Part shown: one piece after another, positions 30,327 through 38,191 of the stretch
Position numbering within the stretch: the stretch's first letter is position 1
Layout of the letters: each line of letters starts with the position of its first letter
From: an uncultured Clostridia bacterium
GTDB lineage: Bacteria; Bacillota; Clostridia; Oscillospirales; Acutalibacteraceae
Length of the DNA: 47,551 nt
Direction of reading: 5' to 3'
Assembly (NCBI GenBank): GCA_937880805.1
Contig: CALGRR010000121.1
Location: 1-47,551, forward strand
Position numbers and translations under genes: made by a program
Notes under the pieces: model-generated
Database searches by the model: none
Seen by the model: the letters and a program-made list of their open reading frames with translations, nothing else
Told to the model about the DNA's origin: nothing

Positions 30327-31852
30327 ACTAAATCATGCACTCCTTCCGAAATAACTTCCTGAACGGTTTTTTCGCCGCTGATAATTGAGCTTACCTCATC
30401 GGAGAATTCCACCTGCTCATACTGCGAGAGAATTTCCTTGATATATATGGCATTTTCGGTATCTTTTTTGCCGAATTTATCGCAAAGATATGTGCAAACA
30501 TAAACCGTGTTGTCAAGCTCAACGGAATATGCGGTGCTGTCGCCGTAGTAATAATAGAGATTGTATGCCGTGCTGTTTGCGGCAAAAACTTCTTCGTATG
30601 CCTCATCATATCTGCCCTGAAGAAGATAAATGAGAGCACGCTGGCGGTAAAGCTCAGGCGATGTGCCGTGAATTTCAAGAGCCTCCGTGCAAAGCTCAAG
30701 AGCCTTGTCAAGCTCGCCCTTGCTTCTGAGAAGGGTTATTTCAAAAATATATGCGCTGTCGTAGCCCTCGTTATCAACCTTGAAGGCATCAAGAGTTTTT
30801 TCTGCACCTTCAATATCGCCTGCGGAAAGAAGGGATTTTATTTTGATTGAATAATAGTCATCGGCATTTTTGTTTTCGGCAATCATTTCATCAAAAATCG
30901 CATTTGCCTTGTCGGTCTGACCTGCTTTTATAAGAAGCTCGGCGTAGTCCTTATAGTATAACCATCTGTAATCCTTACCGCTTTTCTTTGCGGCTTCGTC
31001 AAGCTTTGCAAAGCCCTCAATCTGCTTATCAAGCGGAAGGTCATAATAGCTTGCTACGGCTGCGGAGAAATAATCAACGAACACGCCCTCAACCTCTTCG
31101 TTTTCGCGAAGGCTTTCAAGGTTTTTAACCGTTGTTTCGTAGGAGCTGCCCTCTTCCATCATATAATCAAGAACTTCCGAAATATAATCGTAGCTTGTGT
31201 TATATTCGGTATTCATAAATTTATATTCGCTTAAAGCAGGATATTTTTCCATTTCCTCGTCGGTGAAATACTGCTTTGCGAGCGTATAGGCACTGATGGG
31301 GTTGGTGCTTTTTCCGTAAGCCTCAACAAGCTTTGCCTTGACCTCGTCGCCTGCCTGAATAAAGCTGTTGAGCTCTGAAGTGCCGAGAATGGAATTGATT
31401 TCTTCTATAACCGAGTCAACCTCGCTGTATTCGATATATGCAGTGTACCAGCTCTTGTTTTCGGCGGCAATATCGCCTTTGATAATCTGAATTGCGGGTG
31501 CACTTACAAGAAAGACGGCAACAAGGGCAAAAAAGCTGAGAATAAGCACCGCCGCACCGCAAATCCAGGCGAGCACGGGAGGCTTTCTTCTGAGCATTGC
31601 AGCTTCACATTCCTCGCAGTATGCCTTACCGTCGGCAACCTTTCCAGTTTCGCAAACGGGGCAGATTTCGCTTTCTTCCTCTTCTGTATCTTCTTGTGCA
31701 AGCTCCTCAGGCAATTCTTCCGTTTCGGTTTCGGTAACGGTTTCTTCGTCTGCCTGTGCAGTTTCATCAGCAGCGGTTTCTTCGGCATCGGCGGGAGCCT
31801 GAACGGCTTCGTTTTCTTCCTCAGGCATATCATTCATAAGTTCTTTATCCAT
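30323..31852 (-). CDS. zinc-ribbon, single-TM, TPR-repeat protein
   Basis: A 509-residue protein with an acidic N-terminus (~1-60, largely Glu/Ala/Thr), a zinc ribbon (CPVC ... YCEEC, ~62-83), one membrane helix (~92-117, WICGAAVLILSFFALVAVFLV), and a long extracytoplasmic helical region of TPR-like repeats (~260-470, e.g. ANAIFDEMIAENKNADDYYS and KALELCTEALEIHGTSPELY). This architecture suggests a membrane-anchored scaffold. Its partner membrane protein follows with an ATGA overlap. Function not known. Confidence 0.8.
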   Translation of the reverse strand: MDKELMNDMPEEENEAVQAPADAEETAADETAQADEETVTETETEELPEELAQEDTEEEESEICPVCETGKVADGKAYCEECEAAMLRRKPPVLAWICGAAVLILSFFALVAVFLVSAPAIQIIKGDIAAENKSWYTAYIEYSEVDSVIEEINSILGTSELNSFIQAGDEVKAKLVEAYGKSTNPISAYTLAKQYFTDEEMEKYPALSEYKFMNTEYNTSYDYISEVLDYMMEEGSSYETTVKNLESLRENEEVEGVFVDYFSAAVASYYDLPLDKQIEGFAKLDEAAKKSGKDYRWLYYKDYAELLIKAGQTDKANAIFDEMIAENKNADDYYSIKIKSLLSAGDIEGAEKTLDAFKVDNEGYDSAYIFEITLLRSKGELDKALELCTEALEIHGTSPELYRQRALIYLLQGRYDEAYEEVFAANSTAYNLYYYYGDSTAYSVELDNTVYVCTYLCDKFGKKDTENAIYIKEILSQYEQVEFSDEVSSIISGEKTVQEVISEGVHDLV

Positions 31853-31928
31853 GCCGGTGACCTCCTTTATAATTAATCATAACTATATTATCACTATTTA
31901 TTGCCGATTTCAAATAAAATTTTAATTG

Positions 31929-31956
31929 TTTACATAATATTTAATTATGATATAAT
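31929..31956 (+). promoter_or_regulatory. promoter of the flavin reductase gene
   Basis: TTTACA (31929-31934), 16 bp, TATAAT (31951-31956), with an extended TGA before the -10. A GGAGG site follows, then ATG at 31991. Confidence 0.7.
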
Positions 31957-31990
31957 GTAATCATTAAAATTTGTTTTTGGAGGAACTGAA

Positions 31991-32485
31991 ATGAAAGAAA
32001 TAAACATCAGAGATATAAAAATCAGCCCCGTTGAGCTTATTTCCGACGGCTGGGCTTTGCTTACCGCAGGCAATGAAGAAAAATTCAACACAATGACCGT
32101 AAGCTGGGGAGCCCTCGGCGAAATATGGGGCAAGGATGCCGCCTTTGTTTTTGTGCGTCAGCAGAGATACACCTATGAGTTTATGGAAAAAGAGGAGCTT
32201 TTTACGCTTTCTTTTTACGGCAGCGAATATAAGGATGCTCTGCGTCTTTGCGGCTCAAAAAGCGGCAGAGATATTGACAAGGCAAAGGAAGCGGGGCTCA
32301 CCCCCGTTTTTACCGACGGGAGTGTGACCTTTGAGCAGGCGGAATACACAATCGTTTGCCGCAAAATGGCATCGCAGTTTATTGACCCCGCAGGCTTTGC
32401 CGATGCCGCAATAGAAAATAACTATGCCAAAAAGGATTATCATAAGGTATATGTTGGTGAAATTATAAAAGTATATATGAAATAA
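31991..32485 (+). CDS. flavin reductase family (flavoredoxin-like) protein
   Basis: A 164-residue FMN-binding split-barrel protein. The N-terminal pattern PVELISDGWALLTAGNEEKFN, then MTVSWGALGEIWGK, is the flavin-binding region of the flavoredoxin family. FVRQQRYTYEFMEKEE and FTLSFYG follow as in that family. It probably reduces flavin or transfers electrons with NAD(P)H; the partner is unknown. It is cytosolic and monocistronic, with its own promoter and terminator. Confidence 0.85.
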   Translation: MKEINIRDIKISPVELISDGWALLTAGNEEKFNTMTVSWGALGEIWGKDAAFVFVRQQRYTYEFMEKEELFTLSFYGSEYKDALRLCGSKSGRDIDKAKEAGLTPVFTDGSVTFEQAEYTIVCRKMASQFIDPAGFADAAIENNYAKKDYHKVYVGEIIKVYMK

Positions 32486-32488
32486 AAG

Positions 32489-32513
32489 AAAAGCATCCTT
32501 CGGGATGCTTTTT
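32489..32513 (+). terminator. terminator of the flavin reductase gene
   Basis: AAGCATCC TTCG GGATGCTT followed by TTT; a UUCG tetraloop hairpin directly after the stop codon. Confidence 0.88.
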
Positions 32514-32522
32514 GAAGTAATA

Positions 32523-32575
32523 GGTAATAAGTAATAGTGAAGAAGTTCGGAAGGGCTCTGCCCTTGCCCGATTTT
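32523..32575. repeat. leader + AAGGGC hairpin repeat
   Basis: GGTAATAAGTAATAGTGAA GAAGTTCGGA, then AGGGC TCT GCCCT TGCCCGATTTTAT. It shares its leader with the repeat at 23777 but carries a different hairpin core, showing modular composition. Confidence 0.7.
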
Positions 32576-32682
32576 ATTTATATTTTTTGTCACCTTTTGA
32601 TGTTTTGTTTCGTGTATATGATGAAACAGAAAAAATTAATATATTAATTACGCATTCTGAATTGAAAAAAGGAGGGGGTTTG

Positions 32683-33171
32683 TTGGCAAATAATAAAATC
32701 GGTCTTTTGCCTGATGCCGAAAGAGCCGTAAAAGCCTACGGCGACAGCCTGTTCAGGCTGTGCACGGTAATGCTCCGCAACAGCGAAGAGGCAAAGGATG
32801 CCGTTCAGGATTGCTTTCTCCGATACATAACCAAGGCAAAGGGCTTTGCCGATGATGAGCACGAAAAGGCGTGGCTGATAAGGGTTGCAACAAATATCTG
32901 CAAGGATATGCTGCGGCAAAGAAAACACAGAGATTATTTAAGTCTTGATGAGATAAGAAATCTCGGCACAAGCGAGGATAATGCGCAAATCCTCGGTTTG
33001 CTGACTTCTCTTGAAGAAAAATACAGAATAATTATTCATCTGCACTATGTTGAGGGCTATAAGGTGGAAGAGCTTTCGGCTATGCTCGGCATAACCTCTG
33101 CGGCGGCAAAAAAGCGTTTGCAAAGGGGCAGAGAAGCACTTAAAGAGCTTTATGAAAAGGAGGCGAGATGA
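32683..33171 (+). CDS. ECF-type sigma factor
   Basis: A 162-residue sigma-70 family protein with only regions 2 and 4. Region 2 is AYGDSLFRLCTVMLRNSEEA ... WLIRVATNICKDMLR (~15-85) and region 4 is LTSLEEKYRIIIHLHYVEGY followed by a helix-turn-helix ending AAAKKRLQRGREAL (~105-158). The TTG at 32683 has GGAGGGGG just upstream; a longer frame lacks one. The stop overlaps the start of a membrane-anchored protein by 4 bp, the usual sigma/anti-sigma arrangement. Confidence 0.9.
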   Translation: MANNKIGLLPDAERAVKAYGDSLFRLCTVMLRNSEEAKDAVQDCFLRYITKAKGFADDEHEKAWLIRVATNICKDMLRQRKHRDYLSLDEIRNLGTSEDNAQILGLLTSLEEKYRIIIHLHYVEGYKVEELSAMLGITSAAAKKRLQRGREALKELYEKEAR

Positions 33172-33902
33172 TAATGGATTTTGAAAAAATCAAGGCTGCG
33201 GCAGAAGAAATAAAGCTTTCAGATGCAGAAAAAGAAGAAATAATTCTTTTGTGCGAAGAGTCAAAAAAAACTGAAAAGAAAAGCCGTTTTGTTCCCGTTG
33301 CGGCAGCGGCGGCGGTTGCGGTTTTTGCCTTTATTATCTTTTCGCCCGGCTTTTTATTCAGAGCAAAGGAATCGGATATGGATTTTGCTCCGCAGGAAAA
33401 TGCGGCGGTAAATGATTATGAGTATCTTGCGGATTCCGTTGACAATGCATCGGGAATAATTCTTCAGTCATCAACGGCAGAGCTGTTCAGAAGTATTTAT
33501 TTTGAAATCCCCAAGGAGTTCAGAGAGCTGGTTTCCGAAGAAGATTATGCCGAAAAAGATTATAAGGCTGATTTATCGGGCGGAATGAGAATTCTGTGGT
33601 TTATAAAGGAATTCAATATTCCGAGGGAAAGCTTTGAAGAGGCAAACGCCGCTTACGCAAAAAGAGTTTATTCCGATTTCGGGCTTTATCCCCTGCTGAA
33701 AGCGGCGGATTATAAGGGTCAGGAGGAAGCGGAAATCTTTAATGCGGATATTATCTATTCTTTTGATGAAGAAAAAATCAATGAATACTACGCAAGACCC
33801 GCCTATGAATTCAATTCAATGAGCGAATATACCGAAGCGGTTGAAAACGGCTATGCTGCCCTTTCGCAGAAGGTGCCCGAGGAATACTTTCTGGAAAAAT
33901 AA
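33168..33902 (+). CDS. probable membrane-anchored anti-sigma factor
   Basis: A 244-residue protein with a cytoplasmic N-terminus (~1-43, charged and helical, FEKIKAAAEEIKLSDAEKEE), one membrane helix (~44-61, PVAAAAAVAVFAFIIF), then an extracytoplasmic part. This part begins with SDMDFAPQENA, an 11-residue stretch identical in the DUF4349 lipoprotein at 34562. A C-terminal domain (~115-235) is homologous to that of the lipoprotein at 23893. Anti-sigma function is inferred from coupling to the ECF sigma gene and topology; no zinc-binding anti-sigma motif is present. A second in-frame ATG at 33174 is an alternative start. Confidence 0.75.
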   Translation: MIMDFEKIKAAAEEIKLSDAEKEEIILLCEESKKTEKKSRFVPVAAAAAVAVFAFIIFSPGFLFRAKESDMDFAPQENAAVNDYEYLADSVDNASGIILQSSTAELFRSIYFEIPKEFRELVSEEDYAEKDYKADLSGGMRILWFIKEFNIPRESFEEANAAYAKRVYSDFGLYPLLKAADYKGQEEAEIFNADIIYSFDEEKINEYYARPAYEFNSMSEYTEAVENGYAALSQKVPEEYFLEK

Positions 33903-33903
33903 A

Positions 33904-33925
33904 AACCGCCTTATAAAAGGCGGTT
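33904..33925. terminator. bidirectional terminator between convergent genes
   Basis: AACCGCC / GGCGGTT with an 8-nt loop lies between the anti-sigma gene stop and the end of the minus-strand lipoprotein gene. The preceding AAAAA gives a T-run for the minus strand; on the plus strand the U-run is weak. Confidence 0.65.
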
Positions 33926-33931
33926 GGTGTG

Positions 33932-34423
33932 TTATTCAACTATGGTCCAGATTTCCGATTCGCTATAACGTTTATAGATATGGTCAAAAGTTGTGGCATC
34001 AGTATCTGTGTATTTTCTTTCAAATTTTATCATACGAAGATCGTCGTCACGCTTAACGGGAATATCAAGACCTCCGAAATCTTTTTGGTCTTTATGTATA
34101 TTATAAAAATCGGGGCTGTAGAATTTGTATTTATCTAATTGTTTTGAAAAGCCGTTTTTATCAAAAATATAAACGCAATATTCCGTTACGTTGCTTTGCT
34201 CCCTGACAGCAACAACCTGCTTGTTTTTCTTGGTCTTACCTATTTCATCAAGAATGCTTTTTTTGCTTTCTTCGATAGCGGATTCCTTTTCCGAACGTTC
34301 AACAGCAATCTCTGATTCTTTTGCTGCAATCGAAGACATTTTTTCTTCCGGAGTGAGCTCTTTGCAGGCGGCAAGAGAAAGAATGCTTGCCAGAACAACA
34401 AGAACTGCGATAACTCTTTTCAT
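33932..34423 (-). CDS. lipoprotein with coiled-coil segment
   Basis: A 163-residue lipoprotein. The ATG at 34423 (GGGAGG upstream) gives MKRVIAVLVVLASILSLAAC with a LSLAAC lipobox; the longer open frame lacks a ribosome binding site. A Glu/Lys/Ser-rich helix follows (~30-65, AAKESEIAVERSEKESAIEE), then a C-terminal ~90-residue alpha/beta region with many Tyr/Phe/Asp residues. No family recognised. It faces the ECF sigma module convergently. Confidence 0.75.
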   Translation of the reverse strand: MKRVIAVLVVLASILSLAACKELTPEEKMSSIAAKESEIAVERSEKESAIEESKKSILDEIGKTKKNKQVVAVREQSNVTEYCVYIFDKNGFSKQLDKYKFYSPDFYNIHKDQKDFGGLDIPVKRDDDLRMIKFERKYTDTDATTFDHIYKRYSESEIWTIVE

Positions 34424-34561
34424 AAAATTACCTCCCAATAGTTTTATACATATAATATTAGGACACATTTAAACAAAAATGTCAATGGTTTTAAAGAAAT
34501 TTTACAATTATGTAAAAATAAAATTATATAAAAATAAAAACATAAAGAAAGGTTGATAAAT

Positions 34562-35461
34562 ATGAAAAAACTTTCAGTCGTTATTCTCTGTCTGGTTCTG
34601 GCACTTTCGTTCTGTGCGTGCGGAGCAAAAAGCAGCGATATGGACTTTGCACCGCAGGAAAATGCAATGGTGATGAACGATTCGATTACCCTTTATTCCG
34701 CAACGGCAGATTCGGCGGCGGGAACGGATTTGAAGGTAACGGAAACGCCCGAAGCACAGCAGAATGAAAAAATCATCAAAACCGTTATGCTTCACGCCGA
34801 AACAAAGGAATACAACGCTTATATAAACGGAATAACCGCAAGCGTTACCTCTCTCGGCGGTTATGTTGAAAAATCCTCAACGGAGGGAGAGGGCTCAAGT
34901 GCATATAACCGCAACGCAACGATTGTTGTGAGAATTCCTTCGGCAAAGCTTGATGAATTCCTCGTAAAGGCCGGGGAAAACGGCAAAATTGTGAGCAAAA
35001 CAGAAGAGCAGCAGAATGTAACTCTTGAATATGTTGACCTTGAAAGCCGCATTTCAGCATTCAAAACAGAGCGTGACACGCTCACAAAGCTTCTTTCCGA
35101 GGCAGCATCGCTTGAAAACGTGCTTGCTATTCAGGAAAGACTTTCAGAGGTTAACTATGAAATCGAAAATTACACCGCAAAGCTTCGTGTGCTTGAAAAC
35201 AGAGTGAGCTACAGCACGGTTACAATGGAAATCCGGGAGGTTGAAAGGGTAACCGAAAGCGAGCCCTCGCTCTGGACCGAAATCAAGGACAGATTCCTTG
35301 ATAACCTTGATGAGCTTGGCGACACGCTCCGCCACCTTGTTGTTGACATAGTCGGCGGTCTTCCCGTGATACTGCCTCTTGCAGCTATAGCTGTTGTTGC
35401 AATAATCATCATTAAAAAGATCTGGAAAAAGCACAAAGCAAAAAAGAATAAAGCCGAATAA
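34562..35461 (+). CDS. DUF4349 lipoprotein
   Basis: A 299-residue protein with a signal peptide and a lipobox-like CAC (around Cys21). It then has SDMDFAPQENA, shared with the anti-sigma candidate. The DUF4349 domain follows (~70-260): KTVMLHAETKEYNAYINGI ... VRIPSAKLDEFL ... VTLEYVDLESRISAFKTERD, a long coiled coil, ending NRVSYSTVTMEI. A C-terminal membrane helix (~268-290) and a lysine-rich tail complete it. DUF4349 proteins are envelope proteins of unknown function, often near ECF sigma/anti-sigma genes. The ATG at 34562 is preferred (AAGAAAGG upstream). Confidence 0.85.
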   Translation: MKKLSVVILCLVLALSFCACGAKSSDMDFAPQENAMVMNDSITLYSATADSAAGTDLKVTETPEAQQNEKIIKTVMLHAETKEYNAYINGITASVTSLGGYVEKSSTEGEGSSAYNRNATIVVRIPSAKLDEFLVKAGENGKIVSKTEEQQNVTLEYVDLESRISAFKTERDTLTKLLSEAASLENVLAIQERLSEVNYEIENYTAKLRVLENRVSYSTVTMEIREVERVTESEPSLWTEIKDRFLDNLDELGDTLRHLVVDIVGGLPVILPLAAIAVVAIIIIKKIWKKHKAKKNKAE

Positions 35462-35466
35462 AAAGA

Positions 35467-35497
35467 ACCGCCGTGCCTCGTTCTGAAGCACGGCGGT
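35467..35497. terminator. bidirectional terminator
   Basis: ACCGCCGTGC / GCACGGCGGT, a perfect 10-bp GC-rich stem with an 11-nt loop, between convergent genes. TTTTTT follows on the plus strand. Confidence 0.88.
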
Positions 35498-35508
35498 AAA
35501 TTTTTTAA

Positions 35509-35931
35509 TTATTCGCAATCGTCGCAGTCGTCGCAATCGCAGTCGCAGTCAACCTCAAATTCGAGAAGCTCATCGCACTTGGGGCAGTTGATGCTTCCGT
35601 CTTCAAGAATGTCTTTATCAACGCAGATAACTTCACCGCAGCAGGGGCATTCTACTTCGATGTAGTCTTCATCGTCGTAGTCGTCGCCGCAGCAATCGCA
35701 ATCATCGAGCTCTTCATAAACGAAGCTTTCAAGCTCGTCAAGATCCTCATCAACAGCGTCAAGCTGCTCTGAAATAAGATCCATACCGTCTTCGAGATCG
35801 CAAACTGTAAGAGCAAGGTCATCGAGAATATCCATCATAGCATTGATAACTTTGATTTCGGGCTTGCTTTCATCCAGAGCAAGACCCTCTGCAAGACCTT
35901 TGAGATAAGCAACTTTTTCAGTCAGAGTCAT
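35509..35931 (-). CDS. CD1247-like protein with zinc ribbon and Cys/Asp tail
   Basis: A 140-residue protein. The ATG at 35931 has GGAGG 8 bases upstream; an ATG 15 bases earlier has none. Residues ~1-75 (LTEKVAYLKGLAEGLALD ... LISEQLDAVDEDLDELE) are a helical domain of the CD1247 N-terminal type, known from Clostridioides. A zinc ribbon (CPCCGEVICVDKD ... CPKCDELLEF) follows. The last residues, CDCDCDDCDDCE, alternate Cys and Asp, an unusual potential metal-binding tail, and a second CDCCGDDYDDED cluster precedes the ribbon. It lies between efp and a terminator, in the same direction as efp. Function unknown. Confidence 0.8.
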   Translation of the reverse strand: MTLTEKVAYLKGLAEGLALDESKPEIKVINAMMDILDDLALTVCDLEDGMDLISEQLDAVDEDLDELESFVYEELDDCDCCGDDYDDEDYIEVECPCCGEVICVDKDILEDGSINCPKCDELLEFEVDCDCDCDDCDDCE

Positions 35932-35955
35932 TTCTTTTTCCTCCATCAGATATAA

Positions 35956-36513
35956 TTATGCACGGCTGAGATATTCGCCTGTGCGGGTATCAATAACAAT
36001 CATTTCACCCTCGTCAATGAAAAGGGGAACCTTAACCTCTGCACCGGTTTCAAGAGTTGCGGGCTTTGTTGCGTTGGTTGCAGTGTTGCCAGCGAAGCCG
36101 GGGTCGGTCTGTGTTACCTGAAGAGTAACGGTTGTGGGGGGTTCAACGCCGAAAACGCTGCCCTTGTATGAAAGAACGCGGCAGGTTTCGTTTTCCTTAA
36201 CAAACTTGAAGTTTTCGGGAAGAGTATCCTGACCGATGGGAACCATATCATAGGTTTCGGGATCCATAAAGTAGTAAAGACCGCCGTCCTCATATGAATA
36301 TTCCATTTCCTTACGCTCAATATAAGCGGTGGGGAACTTATCGGTGGGGTTGAAGGTGCGTTCAACAACTGCACCGCCGATAACGTTTCTGATCTTGGTT
36401 CTTACGAAAGCGGCACCTTTACCGGGCTTAACGTGCTGGAATTCGATTATCTGATAAACCTGGCCTTCCATTTCGAAGGTTACGCCGTTTCTGAAATCGC
36501 CTGCTGTTACCAT
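35956..36513 (-). CDS. efp: translation elongation factor P
   Basis: A 185-residue EF-P that relieves ribosome stalling at consecutive prolines. The KOW-like N-terminal domain has the exposed loop HVKPGKGAAF with Lys32 as the tip residue that is modified in some bacteria. The OB-type domains end in TGEYLSRA. Own promoter upstream; the CD1247-like gene follows 24 bp downstream. No modification gene (epmA/B, ymfI) is seen. Confidence 0.97.
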   Translation of the reverse strand: MVTAGDFRNGVTFEMEGQVYQIIEFQHVKPGKGAAFVRTKIRNVIGGAVVERTFNPTDKFPTAYIERKEMEYSYEDGGLYYFMDPETYDMVPIGQDTLPENFKFVKENETCRVLSYKGSVFGVEPPTTVTLQVTQTDPGFAGNTATNATKPATLETGAEVKVPLFIDEGEMIVIDTRTGEYLSRA

Positions 36514-36554
36514 AGTTTATTTCTCCTTATAATTGTTTATATGTTGTCACAGCT

Positions 36555-36583
36555 ATTTTATACTATTCGGTATAATTTTTCAA
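36555..36583 (-). promoter_or_regulatory. promoter of efp
   Basis: Minus strand TTGAAA (36578-36583), 17 bp, TAAAAT (36555-36560), with AAGGAG before the ATG. Confidence 0.6.
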
Positions 36584-36610
36584 GTCTTTTTTTATATATA
36601 TTAAGACTTA

Positions 36611-37669
36611 TTAAAGAATAATAAGATTTTTGGGGCTGCTTGTGAGATTTTCAAAGCCGTTTTCGGTTATAAAAGCCATATCTTCAATTCTTACTCCGAA
36701 TTCCGAGGGCAGATATATTCCGGGCTCAACCGTTACAACATCGCCCGCTTCAAGAATCTGCTTGCTCCTGGGTGAGAGTCTGGGCTGCTCGTGAATTTCA
36801 ATGCCCACACCGTGACCCGTGCCGTGGCCGAAGAATTCACCGTATCCAGCATTGCGGATTATGCTTCGTGCTGCATCATCGGCATCAAAGCAGGAAACTC
36901 CGCTTTTGAGAGTTTCAAGCGATGCAAGCTGGGCGGAAAGCACGGTTTCATAAACCTCTGCCTGCTTTGAAGAAACTCCGCCAACCGCAAGGGTGCGGGT
37001 CATATCGCTGTGGTATCCGTCAACAACGGCACCGAAATCCATAGTTATGAAATCGCCCTTTTCCACCTTTTTGTCGCAGGGCACTCCGTGGGGCATAGAG
37101 GAATTCTTGCCGCTTACGGCGATTGTTTCAAACGAAACGCACTCCGCACCGTGAGAGAGCATAAAATAATCAAGCTCAAGGGCAATCTGCTTTTCGGTTA
37201 CGCCCTCCTTGATGAAGCCGAGAATATGCTCAAAGGCAGCCTCGGCAATACGCTGTGCCCTGATTATTTTATTCTTTTCCTCTTCATTTTTACAGCGGCG
37301 GAGAGTGCCGATGAATTCATCTGCCTTTTCGGCAGAGCACTCGCAGCCCGCAATCTTGTTTATATTATTGAATTCCGAAACACTCAGTTTTTCCGCCTCG
37401 GTGAAAAGAGAGGAAATGCCGAGTTTTTTTATAAGGTCGGGAAGCTGCTCCGAAAAGCTTCTGAGCAAAATAATATCGCTGCAGCCCCTTGCACCGTTTT
37501 GTGCCGCTTCAATGTAGCGGCTGTCGGCAAGAAGGATGCTTTCCGAAGGGGTGATAAGCAGACAGCCGTCGGATGAGGGGAAGGAAGTGAGATAACGTCT
37601 GTTTTCGGGTGATATGATTAACATACCCTGACCGTTTTCAAGCTGTGCCTGAAGTTTTTGAATATTCAT
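36611..37669 (-). CDS. M24 Xaa-Pro aminopeptidase
   Basis: A 352-residue pita-bread metallopeptidase, YqhT/PepP-like. The N-terminal creatinase-type domain (~1-130) is followed by the catalytic domain. Metal ligands are in MDFGAVVDGYHSDMTRT (Asp, Asp), GHGTGHGVGIEIHE (His), VEPGIY (Glu) and RIEDMAFI (Glu). It removes N-terminal residues before proline. A YqhT-type peptidase next to efp is a common Firmicutes arrangement. GGAG lies just before the ATG. Confidence 0.93.
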   Translation of the reverse strand: MNIQKLQAQLENGQGMLIISPENRRYLTSFPSSDGCLLITPSESILLADSRYIEAAQNGARGCSDIILLRSFSEQLPDLIKKLGISSLFTEAEKLSVSEFNNINKIAGCECSAEKADEFIGTLRRCKNEEEKNKIIRAQRIAEAAFEHILGFIKEGVTEKQIALELDYFMLSHGAECVSFETIAVSGKNSSMPHGVPCDKKVEKGDFITMDFGAVVDGYHSDMTRTLAVGGVSSKQAEVYETVLSAQLASLETLKSGVSCFDADDAARSIIRNAGYGEFFGHGTGHGVGIEIHEQPRLSPRSKQILEAGDVVTVEPGIYLPSEFGVRIEDMAFITENGFENLTSSPKNLIIL

Positions 37670-37684
37670 ATTGTTCTCCGAAGT

Positions 37685-38164
37685 TTAATAAAATTCGTCA
37701 TTTTCCCATTTTAATGGGTTTGCATCAATATATTCCCATATCTCTTCGTAATCCTGCTCGCCTCTGACAATATGGTCATAAAAAAGTTTCTGCCATACTG
37801 AAAATCCTGCCTGCTTTGAAACAAAACCTTTAAACTGATTAATTACGGTTGAAATCGTAGGGGCGCCCATCGGGCGTCCGTTTTCATTTCCGTGAATTGA
37901 AAGAAGCAAGTGAATATGGTTAGGCATAATAACAAAATTATCAACTGAAACCGAGGGATAAATGATAGGAATATTTTTTATGGCAGACTCAACAATTATT
38001 CCGTATTCTGTCAGCTTATGCTGCGGACGCCCGATGGGCGCCCCTACGCAGTTATCCCAAAACAGATGCTTTTTATCTTTAGAACAAATTGTAATAAAAT
38101 AAGCACCGTTTTGGCTGTAGTCATAATCTTTTATTCTGTTAGGTTTTCTTTTTGGCAAATCCAT
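37685..38164 (-). CDS. REP-associated tyrosine transposase (RAYT/Y1)
   Basis: A 159-residue HUH single-strand transposase of the IS200/RAYT group. The ATG at 38164 has AGGA 8-9 bases upstream. It has RIKDYDYSQNGAYFITIC near the N-terminus, the HUH motif PNHIHLLL (His83, His85), and a C-terminal helix with candidate catalytic Tyr129 (KLFYDHIVRGE). Two stretches, VGAPIGRPQ (40-48) and GRPMGAPT (96-103), are encoded by inverted copies of a REP-type palindrome. RAYTs are domesticated or mobile enzymes that process REP sequences. The frame is intact. Confidence 0.88.
   Translation of the reverse strand: MDLPKRKPNRIKDYDYSQNGAYFITICSKDKKHLFWDNCVGAPIGRPQHKLTEYGIIVESAIKNIPIIYPSVSVDNFVIMPNHIHLLLSIHGNENGRPMGAPTISTVINQFKGFVSKQAGFSVWQKLFYDHIVRGEQDYEEIWEYIDANPLKWENDEFY
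37858..37882. repeat. REP-type palindrome within the transposase gene (copy 1)
   Basis: GTAGGGGCG, core CCCATCGGG, CGTCCG: the inverted counterpart of the copy at 38023-38047, identical over 24 of 25 bases, and of the same family as the solo unit at 14564. It encodes GRPMGAPT in the transposase. Confidence 0.8.
38023..38047. repeat. REP-type palindrome within the transposase gene (copy 2)
   Basis: GCGGACG, core CCCGATGGG, CGCCCCTAC. It lies in inverted orientation to copy 1 with 140 bp between them and encodes VGAPIGRPQ. Confidence 0.8.
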
Positions 38165-38191
38165 AAAACAAATCCTATGTAAAAATAAAAA

